64,000 nt of DNA from Edaphochlamys debaryana (GCA_016858145.1 JAEHOE010000095.1:186001-250000), one strand, 5' to 3'; counted from the stretch's first letter, positions 24,546 through 35,775 are shown. Numbers and translations: made by a program. Notes: a model not told the origin generated them from the sequence alone.

Positions 24546-25265
24546 AGGGGGGATGGGGGTGGGGGTAGGGGGTGGGTGGGGGTGGGGGGTAAGGCAGGGG
24601 GCTCGGGAGTTGGGCGGGCGTGTGGGTGGAGAGCGAGGCGGTTAGCGGGTAGCTTGGTCCGTTGGTCTGTGGAGAGCACGGCAGGTGCAAGGGCTAGAGA
24701 TAGAGCGGGGAGGACAAGAAGCAGGGGCGTGCAATGGGCCTGCTGGAGCTGATGAGCTGGAGCCTCATCGGGCCTCGCCTAGGGGACCGTGTGGTTGCAC
24801 GCACGGGCATGCGCCAAGCAACGCCTTATTTGGGGATGCTGGGCGCTGCTGTTTGTGCAGGTCCTCTGTATGCCTGCTGTGTCAGGCCCTATTGGAGGAC
24901 TTGATGCTTCATTGCACGTGCGACCAACCACGCGCCATGCGTCCAGCGCCTCCGCCTCCGTGCCCCGTGAGACCCATACAGCTGTCGGCGCCAAGCGAGC
25001 TACGCACGCCCGCCATGCAGCCCCGTTGGAGCGGCAGCCATGGACACCCTTCCCGCAGCTACGCTCCCATTGTCCCACACCACACACACACGTACGTCAG
25101 CATGAGGCTCCAGACCGCTTGAATGCCCCGGACAAGGCTCGAGTACAGATCGAGTCAGCTCATCAGGGCGGGGTGCCCCGAAGCGCGAGGCCTGCCTATT
25201 GGTGGAAGTAACTTCCACCAAATCATCCCCTCACCGCCCCTCTGGCAGCACACGTATTAAATAAT
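24546..25265. other. Convergent spacer between DRC10 and the CBM gene
   Basis: A 720-bp region with the 3' flanks of both genes. It contains a near-perfect palindrome, GGTGGAAGTAACTTCCACC, at about 25200-25218. No TGTAA or gene is seen. Confidence 0.5.
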
Positions 25266-28200
25266 CTAGATGCATCGCTTCTGGGTCTCGTTCCAGGTGA
25301 GGCCCACATCGCAGGCGCACTTGTTCTGGCCCGCATCGTACACGCCGCCCTGCGAGCAGCACGCCCGTCCGCCCACGAAGCCGTTGGGGTAGACGCACAG
25401 GCATTGGGTGCCGTCCCAAGCCGCATTGAGGGTGGAGCAGGGGACCACGGTGCTGTTGGACACTGCGGGTCGCAGGTGGGAGGACGAATAGTAGGTCAAA
25501 GGGAGGCGTAGGCAGAGCCGAGGGCAGGGCACTATCTGGTCTTGGCTCTATGCCTGGTGTTGTCGGATAGCGAGTCTAGCGTCAGCGTAACGAATGTCTT
25601 AGGCCGGTTATGACCCGGCGCACAACGCTTGAGGTTTGCTAGCCTCGTCCGAAGTGTCCGACTACAAGCCGGCGAAGACTTTTCAAGGGGGAGCCCCGTA
25701 CGGCACCCGCGCATGGCCGGGAAGCCGTAGGGACAGTAACCCCTGGTTCTAAGCGTCGGTACGCATGCCACCCCTATCTTCCGATAGCGGTGTATCTGTA
25801 TACGCTCAGGGGACTCGGCGATAGAGCCCAAAGAGCCTGGGACGGGGTGTCGGTTGCGGCCGTCACACCTTCCCGTGCCGAGAGAACTCGACACGTCACT
25901 AGCCACGGATCCCCGCGCTAGTTTCTGTCGCGCGCCCTTCCGGTCACGCTACAACATCACGCCCCTCTCTAGGAGCTGTTGTCCTCAACAGACTCACGAC
26001 GAGTCCATTGGCGTGGGCTGAGATGCCCAGTAAGCATCCACCAGCGCACGATCAGAGAGAGCGGCATCAGCCACCCACGAGGCTGCCTCTCGAGGCAAGC
26101 CAACCACTTGACCAGGAAGCGGTGCATCTCACGATTGCGCAGCTTCTTGGTCTCATGGCGCAGGATCGACTCTACTACTGCAGTAGGTCGACCGGCGGCA
26201 TCCACCGCAGTCACAGGCGGGGGCGGAGGCGCCACAGGGGCAGCCTCCGACACCAGATCAGTAGGCTTCAAGGCCTGACGGGGCCCCATCAGTGGAGGGG
26301 AAGTAGGGCCTGAGCAGAGAGGCGTGGAACACGTCGTGAAACGCGTAGTTCGAGGGAAGGGTGAGCCGGAAGGCAACACCCCGACCCCCCACGTCCTCTG
26401 TAATCGGGAACGGTCCGATGTACCGTGGCATCAGTTTCTGAGGGCCAGGGCTTAGGTTCAGGTTCCGGGTGCTCAGCCAGACCAGCTGCCCAGGCGCAAA
26501 CGGCGAAGGGCGGCGGTGGCGGTCAGTATCGGCGACAGCGCGCTCCTGAGCCTCCTGTAGGCACCGCCGGGCCGCAGCCAAGCGAACCGCATAGGTCTCA
26601 AGGTAGCGACGCGCATCAGGGTCACTGCCGCCTAGCTCACGCAGCAGCGGAGTGCGGAGGTGGAATCCGTAGTTCAGGTAGAAGGGCGACTCTCCAGTCG
26701 AGCGATTGCGAGCATTGTTAGTGGCAAACTCGGCAGCGGGCAGCCAGCGATCCCACTGGGCCTGAGATTGGGAGTCACAGTAGTAGTTACGGAGCATGTC
26801 TCCCAGAACTCTGTTAACCCGCTCAGTCTGACCGTCCGATTCAGGGTGGAAGGCAGAGGACAGGTTCCTCCGGGTTCCAAGTCTAGCCATCAGAGTCTCC
26901 ATGAAGCTGCCGGTCCAACGCAGGTTCCGGTCCGCAACCACGGACAAGGGCACCCCGTGCAACCGCACAACCGTCTGGGAGAACAGCTCAGCAGCCTTGC
27001 GCCCATCCAGGCCCTTCTCCTTGCACGGCACCAGGTGGACCATCTTGGTCAGCCGATCAACGAACACCAGGACACCGTCATTGGCACGGCCCTGAGTTGG
27101 GGGTAGTCCGAACACGAAGTCCATAGACACACTCTCCCAGGGTTCAGAAGGAAATTTTCAAGGGGCTGAAGCGGTACCAAGGGGTTTTCCCGAGGCAGGC
27201 TTACGTTGGCAGGGTTAGCAGCCAGACACGTATTCAGCAGCCACATCAGCAATCAGAGAAGGCCAGGCAGGTCAGGCGGCGGCGCAGGATAGCAGCCGTG
27301 CCGTCCCTTCCGGGGTGACCAGCCAGGGGGTCAGAGTGCGCGCGAGCAATGAACTCTCTGCGCACTTTAGGGTCGTTAGATACGACGATCTTCCTCTCAC
27401 TCTCTCTCTCCTCTCGGGGGTAGGATCCTCCGGGATCCTTGCCAGTTGAGCCACATTGGCAGAGCACTGGACCCAGGAGACCGCAGGCATGTAGCCCTGC
27501 CGTGGACGCACATTCTGTCCAGACGTGGCATCCGTCCAGAGGATCCAGATTAGAGAGGGGCCGACTCCCCCATTCAGGGAGGGCCCATGAGGGAAGGCAG
27601 ATCCTCCCCATCCAGGGAGATCCAGGGAGAGACCAGCTCACCCCCATCCGGGGAGACTCCATTAGGGAAGGCAGGGCCCCGCCCGTCCGGGGGGGTCCCA
27701 CTTGGGGCGGCATGCCCTCACCCATCCAGGGAGGGCCACAGAGCGGCCCGCACCCATCCGGGGCGGACCCGGGCCTACGGCCCCTCGCCCCCTCCCCTAC
27801 GAGAAGAGGACCCTCCTGGGTCCTAGGTCCCTCTACCCCGAAAGCCTGTTATGTCTGTGGCCAACAGGGTCCAGAGTGAAAGGGAGGGCGCTCTGCAAGA
27901 GTGTTGCCCTTTCACTCATGCGGTTCATTCACCGCTAAGGTCTGAGAGGGGTCGCAGCCCCGACAGCGCATCCAGCAGCATGCAAGAGGGTGTTCATGTG
28001 TGGCCGTCAAGCCTCCAGCGCAGCAGGTATGCGCGAGGCAGGCCAGCAGTTCATACCGACCGCTACCTCATGCGGGTCCATCCAGATCCCAGCGCTCACG
28101 GATCAGCGCACTCAGGGCGCGAGCCCTGATGCCTGAACGTTGGGCTTGGCTTGAGCGGGCGTCCCCGCAGCCTAGCCGGCACGTGGTGCCTCTCGTGCTG

Positions 28201-31200
28201 TTCGTGAAACCAAAAGGAGTGCGTCACCCACGGTACACGGTCATGGACGGACTGACGCTGAACTGTCGCTGAGGCTGACGCTGACGGCGAGTCGAGCTGG
28301 AGTTCGGGCGTCAGCTGGAACCAAGGCTGGTGCTAAGACCGTGTACCGGGATAGCAGGTCCCTTTCCGGGGATTGCTCCTTTGCAAGGCCAAAGGCCCGC
28401 ATGTCAGAGAGCACGGGTTTGAGCGCTCAGTACGGTTGACGTCAACACGTAGCAACACCAGTACCGACTGGGGATCAGGAGACGCAGACTGGAGCAAGCG
28501 CAGCCTTTCCGTGTTCAACACCGGGACAGCAGGGTACGTGGTATGACACACCATCGGACACATGCCTTGGGCCCACACGGTGATCAATTGGCGGGTTTCT
28601 CACGGAGGCGCGCGGGCGAGACAAGTCGAGCCGAACCAACTGTCCGCACGGGTCTAGCAGAGCGACTTGGGGCGCCGTGTTATTCACGGCTCATCTGAAG
28701 CGTCAGGCGGGGGCAGGGTGTGCTTCAAGGACAGCTACTCCGCGAGCCATACCGGGTCGTGAGTACCCTGCCCAACACCAAGCCAGCGCATTCGAGTCAA
28801 TCAAGCGCTTCAGGAATGGTCAGGATCAAGTCTACAGAGGAATCAGACACAGGGCTGTACCCTGATCAACGCAGAGGAGCACGGGGCACAGGAAGGTGCA
28901 CAGTCTGCAGGCCGGGCTCAAGGCACACGGCGTTCGCCAAGGGGGGGACTCGAACCCAATCAGGCCAAGCGTACAGGTGCACACACAGCGACGGCTCCGG
29001 GCCTTTCGGCAGAGCAGGTCATCAGCGTGGGGGTTGGGCACACACGCACGTGTGTGGGCAGCCCCAAAGGTCAGCTGTGGTGCACTTCGGCTCTGTAGCG
29101 CTGGATTCCGGGAAGCTCAACTTCCAAGCCTCTGTTTCGAGCGGTATGGGCGAAAGTACCGCGGACCGTGTGCCGGGCGGGCAGCAGGGGTGTCGTGGGG
29201 TGTCGCCGTCTGCTTTGGCCAAGCTCAGCACGCAGGTCATCGTGTTTCCACACGGCATCGCTCTTTCCTTTCTCCGGCGTGCAAGGCGCACGCTTGTGCG
29301 GGTCAGTAACGCGGAGCAGCAGGCGAGCGGTCACACGATTTCCATCGACTTGCAACGAGTTCAAGGTTGCTCATCCGAGCAGACTTCTGCATCAAAGGGT
29401 GCAACCGCGCAGGCGCAGAAGGTGCAGAAGATGGGCGGACACATGTGAGCTCCATGTCGGCCCGACACATGCGAAGCTAGGGGCGCAAGCGCGCCTATTC
29501 AGTACGTGGCTATCAGTGTCCTCAGCAGAGGACAACCACGTTCAGAGGCGCGTGCGTCCGCACCGCGTCGCTTCATTTCCGCACTTATCAACAGCGACGA
29601 CAAGGCGCCGCACATCAAGTGAACAGCAGTCACAAAGGCAGAAGGCTAAAGCCATCTGCGGCATTCGCCGAGGCGCAGGGTCAGAAGTTGCTAAGACACC
29701 AAAGATGTTGTCGGATAGCGAGTCTAGCGTCAGCGTAACGAATGTCTTAGGCCGGTTATGACCCGGCGCACAACGCTTGAGGTTTGCTAGCCTCGTCCGA
29801 AGTGTCCGACTACAAGCCGGCGAAGACTTTTCAAGGGGGAGCCCCGTACGGCACCCGCGCATGGCCGGGAAGCCGTAGGGACAGTAACCCCTGGTTCTAA
29901 GCGTCGGTACGCATGCCACCCCTATCTTCCGATAGCGGTGTATCTGTATACGCTCAGGGGACTCGGCGATAGAGCCCAAAGAGCCTGGGACGGGGTGTCG
30001 GTTGCGGCCGTCACACCTTCCCGTGCCGAGAGAACTCGACACGTCACTAGCCACGGATCCCCGCGCTAGTTTCTGTCGCGCGCCCTTCCGGTCACGCTAC
30101 AACACCTGGAGCGAGCGAGTGCACGTGCCTTGGAGCCGCGGGTGGTTGGCGTAGGACGAGCAGGAGCCCCGGCGAATGGGGGGCCCTGGCACTGCTCACC
30201 GTAGCATTCCTTCTTGGCGTCAGACCACAGCGTGCCAGGTGGGCACACGCACTTGTTTTGCGCCGCGTCGTACACGCCCCCAGGAGAGCAGCAGGCCTTG
30301 CCCCCCACGTAAGCATTGGGCGCCCTGCACAGGCACTGGCTGCCGTCCCAAGCCGCGTTGAGCGTGGTGCAGGGTACGACCCTGTCGGTAGAGGCTGAGA
30401 CGGCGAGGGGGGGCCGGGACAGGGCGGGGTCAGGTTGGGAGGGGCTCAGCTGCACGGAAACCCGGGTGCTGGTGAACTGCCGTACAAGCCGTACAATCAG
30501 CGGAAGCTCACCATAGCACTGCTTCTTGGTCTCGGACCAGAGCGTGCCCGGAGGGCATGCACACTTGTTCTGAGCCGCGTCGTACACGCCGCCGGGGGCA
30601 CAGCACGCCTTGCCGCCCACGAACACGTTGGGGGAGCGGCACGTGCAGCTGCTTCCGTCCCACGCAGCGTTGAGTGTGGTGCAGGGCACGAAGGCCACAC
30701 CTGCGTCATGAGGTGTAAGACATATGCTACATTTTCCAAGGGGTATAAGGCGCGCATGGCAGGGCGGTGATTCTTGCCCGTGACATACATCGTCAGCCAC
30801 GGCTCATGGCTTGGCCCCGCCCCGCCCCGCCCTGCCCGGCGGCGCTGCGGCTGACGCAGATCCTTATTCAAACAAGCAATTTGAACAAGCAAGAGCAGGT
30901 TCTTGCTCACCGGCAGGCGGCTGGACGCAGCGGTTGCGGGCCTCGGACCAGGCGGTGCCCGCGGGGCAGACGCACTTGTTCTCGGCGGCGCTCCACACGC
31001 CGCCGGGGGCGCAGCAGGCCCGGCCTCCCACGTAGACGTTGGGGGGCTTGCAGAGGCAGTTGTCGCCGTCCCAGGCCGCGTTGACCGTGCTGCACGGTAC
31101 GACGGTGGCGCCTGCGCGCGGGGGGTGACAGGCGGGGCGTGATATAGGTGGCAGGGTAGGTTGGAGCTGCCTGACAAAGAGTAGGGCCCACATGCCCACG

Positions 31201-34200
31201 GGCCCACATGCATCGCCGCCCAAATGTTGGAAACCGCACGCACCTGACTCCACGCAGCGTGACAGGCTGCTGCTCCACACGGTGTTGGGGGGGCAGGCGC
31301 AGGCGCCCGATGTGGCGTTCCACACGCCGCCCGGGGAGCAGCAGGCGGCGCCACTCACATAGCGGGTGGTCGAGGGGCAGTAGCACTGCGCGCCGTTCCA
31401 GGCCGCGTTCTTGGCGCTGCAGGGCACAGCCACGCCGTCTGGGGAGGCCGGGGGCAGGCGGGGCAGGGCATCCGGGGTCGGAAAGGGCACAGATTGAGGC
31501 AGGGCATTGGGGGTGCCGCAGGGCACCGCCACCGTGGCATGACGCCGTCTGGGGAGGTACAGGCGGGGCGGGACCGGGGGCGGGGGGGCCGGGGGCCGGG
31601 GGCCGGGGGCCGGGGGCCGGGGGCCGGGGGCCGGGGGCCGGGGGCCGGGGGCCGGGGGCCGGGGGCCGGGGGCCGGGGGCCGGGGGCCGGGGGCCGGGGG
31701 CCGGGGGGCGGGGGCCGGGGGCCGGGGGCCGGGGGCCGGGGGCCGGGGGCCGGGGGCCGGGGCCGGGGGCCGGGGCCGGGGGCCGGGGGCCGGGGCCGGG
31801 GGCCGGGGGCCGGGGGCCGGGGGCCGGGGGCCGGGGGCCGGGGGCCGGGGGCCGGGGGCCGGGGGCCGGGGGCCGGGGGCCGGGGGCCGGGGGCCGGGGG
31901 CCGGGGGCCGGGGGCCGGGGCCGGGGGCCGGGGGCCGGGGGCCGGGGGGGGGGCCGGGGGCCGGGGGCCGGGGGCCGGGGCCGGGGGCCGGGGGCCGGGG
32001 GCCGGGGGCCGGGGGCCGGGGGCCGGGGGCCGGGGGCCGGGGCCGGGGGCCGGGGGCCGGGGCCGGGGGCCGGGGGCCGGGGGCCGGGGGCCGGGGGCCG
32101 GGGGCCGGGGGCCGGGGGCCGGGGGCCGGGGGCCGGGGGCCGGGGGCCGGGGGCCGGGGGCCGGGGGCCGGGGGCCGGGGGCCGGGGGCCGGGGGCCGGG
32201 GGCCGGGGGCCGGGGGCCGGGGGCCGGGGGCCGGGGGCGGGGGGGTTGAGGAGCAGGGCGGCTTGGTGGAGAGGCGCAGGGCAACGCCACGCCGGCTGGG
32301 CCTGGGAAGGAGGCTGCCGTGATCTCAGTCCCCCCCCCCCTGCCGGACAGACGCGAACTCCGGGAATACCGCATCCTGCGTCTGCCCCGTGACACGGCAC
32401 TCACCCGCCAGCTGCCGCACACAGCGCCCGTTGGCAGCGCTCCACACAGTCCCACTGGGGCAGACGCACTTCTTCTGGGTTGCGCTGTACACGCCGCCAG
32501 GGGCGCAGCAGGCTGCGCCGCCGACGTAGACGTTAGGGGCGACGCAGCGGCACGCGCCGGTGCTATCCACGGCGGCGTTGAGCGTCGTACACGGTACGGC
32601 ACCCGGCGCCAGCTGGCTGCTGCCGCCTGCGACCAAGCATTCAACGGACACCGCACGGTACGAAGCGTGAGGAGGGGACGGACCGGCGGCACCGAACCGG
32701 TGCCCAGGCCCGGGTTCCCTACATAGGGGGTGCAACACATACAGCGCGGTACGGCACCCAGCAGACAGCGTACGGCACTCACCCACGACGCGGCCGGAGG
32801 ACGAGGCACCGGGCTTGCACGCCCACCACCACGCATTGTCCCGCTGGCACGTGTAGCCGCTGGGGCAGCTGAGGCCCGACCAAGCGGCATCGGTGCAGGC
32901 CCCCCGGGCCCCGGGGCCGCAGCGGCCGCCCCGGCCGCCGCACTGCTCCCAAGCACCCAGCACGGTGGGGGCGCCGTTGGGCCAGCCAAGGTGCAGCGTG
33001 TGGCCTGAGGCTGCCACGTCCTTGCTGACGGTGAGGCCGCCGTTGAAGCCCGAGACAGGGATGTTGGCAGCAGGGCTGGCGGCCGAGAGGGCTGCGTTGA
33101 CGCTGGCGAAGAGCTCGGCCCAGGGTCCGAAGCTGATGCCGGCGGAGACCCCTGCACGGCGGCGTGGGACAAGGCAAGAAAGGCCGTGAGTACGGCATGT
33201 ACGGACTGGGCCGGATGTGTAACCGCTGCCCAGGTCGGTTGACAGGAACGATACTGAACGCCCTCTTTGTCTCCCCTGCCAATGTCCCCGACTCGTGTGC
33301 TCCATGACACTCGCCCAGGTGCGCGCCCACCTGCGTTGGCATCGGTTGTCACGGAGGCGGACGCCACCACATTCGCCTGGTAGTCACCACACTGGGTGCT
33401 GCCTGGGGTCATCGAGAGGCAAACGGTTTGGGTAAATGCGGCAAGTCACTCCGGGCAAGACAAACAGAGCACTCGCATCCATCCGCACGCGTCTCTCCTC
33501 TCTAGTTGGGTACGGTGGTCCTCTGAGGGAGGACCATATATAAGGAAGGAAGCAAGCCTGGCACTATTGACGCACCAAAGGAGCCGTCGTTGTTGACGCT
33601 GGGGCTGCGGCAGGGGCCCGTCCAGCAGCCGGAGACTCCGTTGCCGTCAATCCAGACGACACCGCCGTTACGGATCTTGAGCACAGCGTCAAAGTTCCCG
33701 ATGCGGTCGTTGCCTGACTTCAGCGCCTCCAGCCGGGTCTTGGCCACCTCGCCGCCCACGTCGCCGACCGCAAAGGCTGCCACGGAGGATCCCACGGCCA
33801 GGATTGCGCCGGCGGTGAAGCTGCCGGCGCCGAGCAGAGCCACTGGTAAATGAAGGACAGGGGGCACGCGTACAGGGGGGGGCGGATGCATGCATGAGGG
33901 TCACGGGGCAGCGGGGTTACGTCTGGGCAGGCTAGGGCATCTTGCGGGATCCCGGCAGCCGGCGGCCTACTCTGCGCTGCTCGCCGTGGGACTGCCCTGT
34001 CCCTTGAACCCCACGAAAGATGAACTCACTGCCAGCGGGGCCGCCGACGAGGCCAATGACGGCTCCGATGACGGGGAGGGCGATGCTGAGGGCCTCGTGG
34101 GTGCGGATGTCCGACGTAACGCCCCAAACGTCCTGCGCGAGGGCAGCGGTGGAATCGCTGCGCGAAGGACACCTGAAGGCAGGGCAGCATGCACCCCTCC

Positions 34201-34568
34201 GGCATGCACTCCTGCTGCCGAGGAGGTCTGGTCTGGTGCGTGTGCGTGTGTGTGGAGGTCCGCCACGGCCCCGGTCAGGCCCGGCCCCCTGCACGCACGC
34301 CCCCGGCACTCACGATCTCTCCATACTTGACTCCGAAGCTCGTGACACCGCACTGACTGCCTCCACAGGTGTTCCAGTGACAGCACTTGCTCTGGCCGGG
34401 GTGCACGACCTCCTTGAAGGATTGGACTGACATCGGCCTCGCGAACACTGTTACCGTCTGTGATCCCTCGTTGTACACACAGAATGCATCTGCTGTACGC
34501 ACGAGGCTACTAAGCGCCAGCATGGCAGCGACGCCTGCGGCGAGAAGTGAGCATCGCAGCCTCGGCAT
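25266..34568 (-). CDS. Secreted protein with CBM1-like domain and six 8-Cys repeats
   Basis: Eleven minus-strand exons (34568-34314, 34132-34030, 33842-33576, 33402-33331, 33151-32783, 32626-32405, 31438-31244, 31111-30911, 30700-30512, 30394-30200, 25462-25266) sum to 754 aa. A signal peptide (MPRLRCSLLAAGVAAMLAL..TADA) is followed by a Cys-containing N-terminal domain, then at about residues 300-345 a fungal CBM1-like cellulose-binding module (AWEQCGG..GYTCQRDNAWWWAC). Six exons each encode one Cys repeat, VPCxTLNAAWDG, CxCxxPNxYVGG, ACCxPGGVY, KCxCPxGTxW, ending in a final Cys. Repeat exons begin and end in the same phase, so they can be gained or lost without frame change. The role is probably wall or matrix binding; this is inference. 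An LTR element fills the last intron. A possible Pro-rich rod exon between repeats 1 and 2 is discussed under findings. Confidence 0.78.
25553..25557. repeat. Target-site duplication CCTGG (left)
   Basis: Five bases, CCTGG, directly left of the LTR element, matched by CCTGG at 30105-30109 on the right. Confidence 0.9.
25558..25956 (-). repeat. 3' LTR (399 bp)
   Basis: The left copy of the LTR, which is the 3' LTR in element orientation. It appears identical to 29706-30104 on reading. Confidence 0.92.
25980..26260 (-). pseudogene. Chromodomain-like tail of pol (frameshifted)
   Basis: On the minus strand, PTAVVESILRHETKK and MHRFLVKWL match the start of a chromodomain as found after chromovirus integrases. 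It reads one frame off from the integrase ORF, which stops at 26258. A further one-base shift near 26115 is needed to read on to the likely C-terminus. Chromodomains guide integration to heterochromatin marks in related elements. Confidence 0.6.
26258..27130 (-). CDS. Retroelement integrase core
   Basis: An open minus-strand stretch of about 290 codons carries the retroviral integrase signature: DFVFGLPP (first Asp), VVADRN (second Asp) and SDGQTERVN (catalytic Glu), so the D-D-E triad is present. It is followed by the family-typical ...WLSTRNLNL..., KLMPRYIGPFPI and FHDVFHASLLRPY segments. It is part of a pol polyprotein, so the first Met is not a real start. Upstream the H2C2 finger is in another frame and interrupted by a stop. 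Confidence 0.85.
   Translation of the reverse strand: MSMDFVFGLPPTQGRANDGVLVFVDRLTKMVHLVPCKEKGLDGRKAAELFSQTVVRLHGVPLSVVADRNLRWTGSFMETLMARLGTRRNLSSAFHPESDGQTERVNRVLGDMLRNYYCDSQSQAQWDRWLPAAEFATNNARNRSTGESPFYLNYGFHLRTPLLRELGGSDPDARRYLETYAVRLAAARRCLQEAQERAVADTDRHRRPSPFAPGQLVWLSTRNLNLSPGPQKLMPRYIGPFPITEDVGGRGVAFRLTLPSNYAFHDVFHASLLRPYFPSTDGAPSGLEAY
27150..27400 (-). pseudogene. H2C2 zinc finger and upstream pol remnant (interrupted)
   Basis: ARAHSDPLAGHPGRDGTAAIL (about 27290-27350) supplies the two histidines of an integrase HHCC finger. The Cys pair lies in a different frame, with a TAA between the cysteines near 27212. This section therefore needs a frameshift and stop readthrough to join the integrase core. 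Confidence 0.6.
27401..29705. other. Retrotransposon interior without recognisable genes
   Basis: About 2.3 kb where gag and reverse transcriptase would be expected. I see no convincing minus-strand motif. At about 27540-27790 there is a degenerate tandem repeat based on CCATCCRGGGAG. A plus-strand segment near 28190-28270 (VLFVKPKG..YTVMDGLTLN) faintly resembles an RT finger domain in the wrong orientation. Confidence 0.55.
29706..30104 (-). repeat. 5' LTR (399 bp)
   Basis: The right copy of the LTR, which is the 5' LTR in element orientation. It ends ACAACA, directly followed by the target duplication CCTGG. Confidence 0.92.
30105..30109. repeat. Target-site duplication CCTGG (right)
   Basis: The right copy of the 5-bp duplication flanking the LTR element. 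Confidence 0.9.
31585..32240. repeat. 7-bp satellite (GGGGGCC)n
   Basis: About 90 near-perfect tandem copies of GGGGGCC, with occasional 6-bp or longer variants, lie between Cys-repeat exons 1 and 2 of the CBM gene. Because 7 is coprime to 3, every frame reads a 7-residue periodic peptide without stops: Gly/Ala/Arg/Pro on plus, Pro/Ala/Gly/Arg on minus. This explains the long open frames on both strands. Confidence 0.95.
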
Positions 34569-34620
34569 CCTCTGTCCGCGACTCGCGCCGCGGCTGGTCG
34601 CCTTGCGCAAGTGCGTTTAA

Positions 34621-34630
34621 GATATATATC
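34621..34630 (-). promoter_or_regulatory. TATA box of the CBM gene
   Basis: GATATATATC lies about 55 bp upstream of the ATG at 34568, a suitable distance for a short leader. It rules out a further upstream in-frame TTG start near 34610. Confidence 0.65.
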
Positions 34631-35601
34631 ACGCGTTGCTATGGGAAACAAACGGGGTCAACAGCCTTAAGACCGGTGACGTACGGCCAGACAGGCCCGG
34701 GCCCAGGCCCGGGCCTGGTGCCCGCTCAGGCCCGGACCTAACTGACCGCATACGCAGCCTCACAGTACAACAGCATACAGTGTCATGCGAGGCGTAGTCG
34801 TGTGCGGGGTTGACCTGTGCCGTGTCACGGCCGCCATGGAGCATGGCCAGGGCTGGGCGTGGAGGATGCGCTCCGTGAGGATGCAGCCCAGCCCTCTGTC
34901 GCTAGCCTCGGTGTCTGCTCGTGCCAAGGACAGATTGCGTAGCGTCAGGAGTACGGTAGAGTAGGAAGCATGGGAAGTATCTTCGAAGGGACGTGCGTGC
35001 GGTGCAGACCTCCGGCCTTACCAAGCTTTGCCAAGTCAGCGGCAGAGTACCAGACGTATTCCTGCGCGTGCCCTCCGGGGCGCACTTTCCTTCAGCTTAT
35101 ATACAAACCAACACCAGTGCGATCCAATCAAGCACATGACAACACCAAACGTAGATAAGCTCAACTAATGGTACAACAGGTAGGGTAGTAGTGCACACGA
35201 AGCATGAATTGGACCCTTCGGCCCTCAACCCAAACAATGCGCATGCATGCCCGTCCACTCAGAGCCATTCGTGCTGATGCCATCGTACCCCGCGCCAGAC
35301 GATTCACGCTCATGCCCCTGCATACCTCTCCACCTCTCGTCCGTCCCCACCTTCTACACCCGACATCAGACCCAACACCACCGATCCTCCCCCCGCCTCC
35401 ACCACCAGCCATGCATGTTGCCAGCGTTGGCCACGGCAGCTGCACCGCCCCGGCACCTTAATTCGGGGCCCGGGCGGGCGCCTTCAGCTCAGCGTCAATT
35501 CCGAAGGTAGTTCCGGTCGCGGCCTCGCCTCAGCCACCTTCCGCAACCCGAGTACCTCCCATGACGCCCGAGCAAGCCGTGCACTGGAGATAGCGGTAGG
35601 T
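34631..35601. other. Spacer between PAH 3' end and CBM gene promoter
   Basis: About 970 bp. It contains a GC-rich, palindrome-rich stretch at 34690-34737 built from CCCGGGCC-type units. No gene is seen. Confidence 0.5.
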
Positions 35602-35606
35602 TTACA
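35602..35606 (-). terminator. TGTAA polyadenylation signal (PAH gene)
   Basis: TTACA on the plus strand (TGTAA in the gene sense) lies about 170 nt past the PAH stop. Confidence 0.6.
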
Positions 35607-35775
35607 GATAGCGAAAGGTATACAGTACACGGCTCCGTTTGGATCGGCGCCCTAAACGCTTCCCAACACCGACCTCTCACTTGCGCGCCCGCCCGTCCCA
35701 CGTCTCTGGCCCTCCGTTCACCCTCACCAAGCGTTTGGCCGACACGCACCGGCACCAACCCCTCCTGTCGCCTGC

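Larger units (their letters stand above)
25558..30104 (-). mobile_element. LTR retrotransposon (Ty3/Gypsy chromovirus type, defective)
   Basis: Two 399-bp direct repeats (25558-25956, 29706-30104) that look identical start TGTTGT and end ACAACA, and the element is flanked by the 5-bp duplication CCTGG. On the minus strand the 5' LTR is the right copy. Just inside it lies a TGG-starting primer-binding-site candidate (TGGTGTCTTAGCAACTTC), and just before the 3' LTR is a purine tract (AGAGAGGGGCGTGA). The minus-strand interior keeps a zinc-binding His motif, an integrase core and a chromodomain-like tail, the order of Ty3/Gypsy chromoviruses. I recognise no gag or reverse transcriptase. Frameshifts and a stop interrupt pol. 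Identical LTRs imply recent insertion, so it may have moved in trans. It sits in the last intron of the CBM gene, same orientation. Confidence 0.9.

Noticed and set aside
28720..29448. 242-aa plus-strand ORF in the retrotransposon interior
   Set aside because: Opposite to element orientation, with no convincing motif.
29542..30054. 170-aa minus-strand ORF in the right LTR and its copy at 25532-25906
   Set aside because: They lie in identical LTR sequence, have no recognisable domain, and LTRs are normally non-coding.
31208..33412. Very long open frames on both strands over the GC-rich array (394, 497 and 685 aa)
   Set aside because: They result from the 7-bp satellite, which cannot contain stops in any frame; they do not support six-frame coding.
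34314..34610. Upstream start for the CBM gene at 34610
   Set aside because: The codon is TTG and lies about 10 bp from the TATA box; the ATG at 34568 gives a clean signal peptide.
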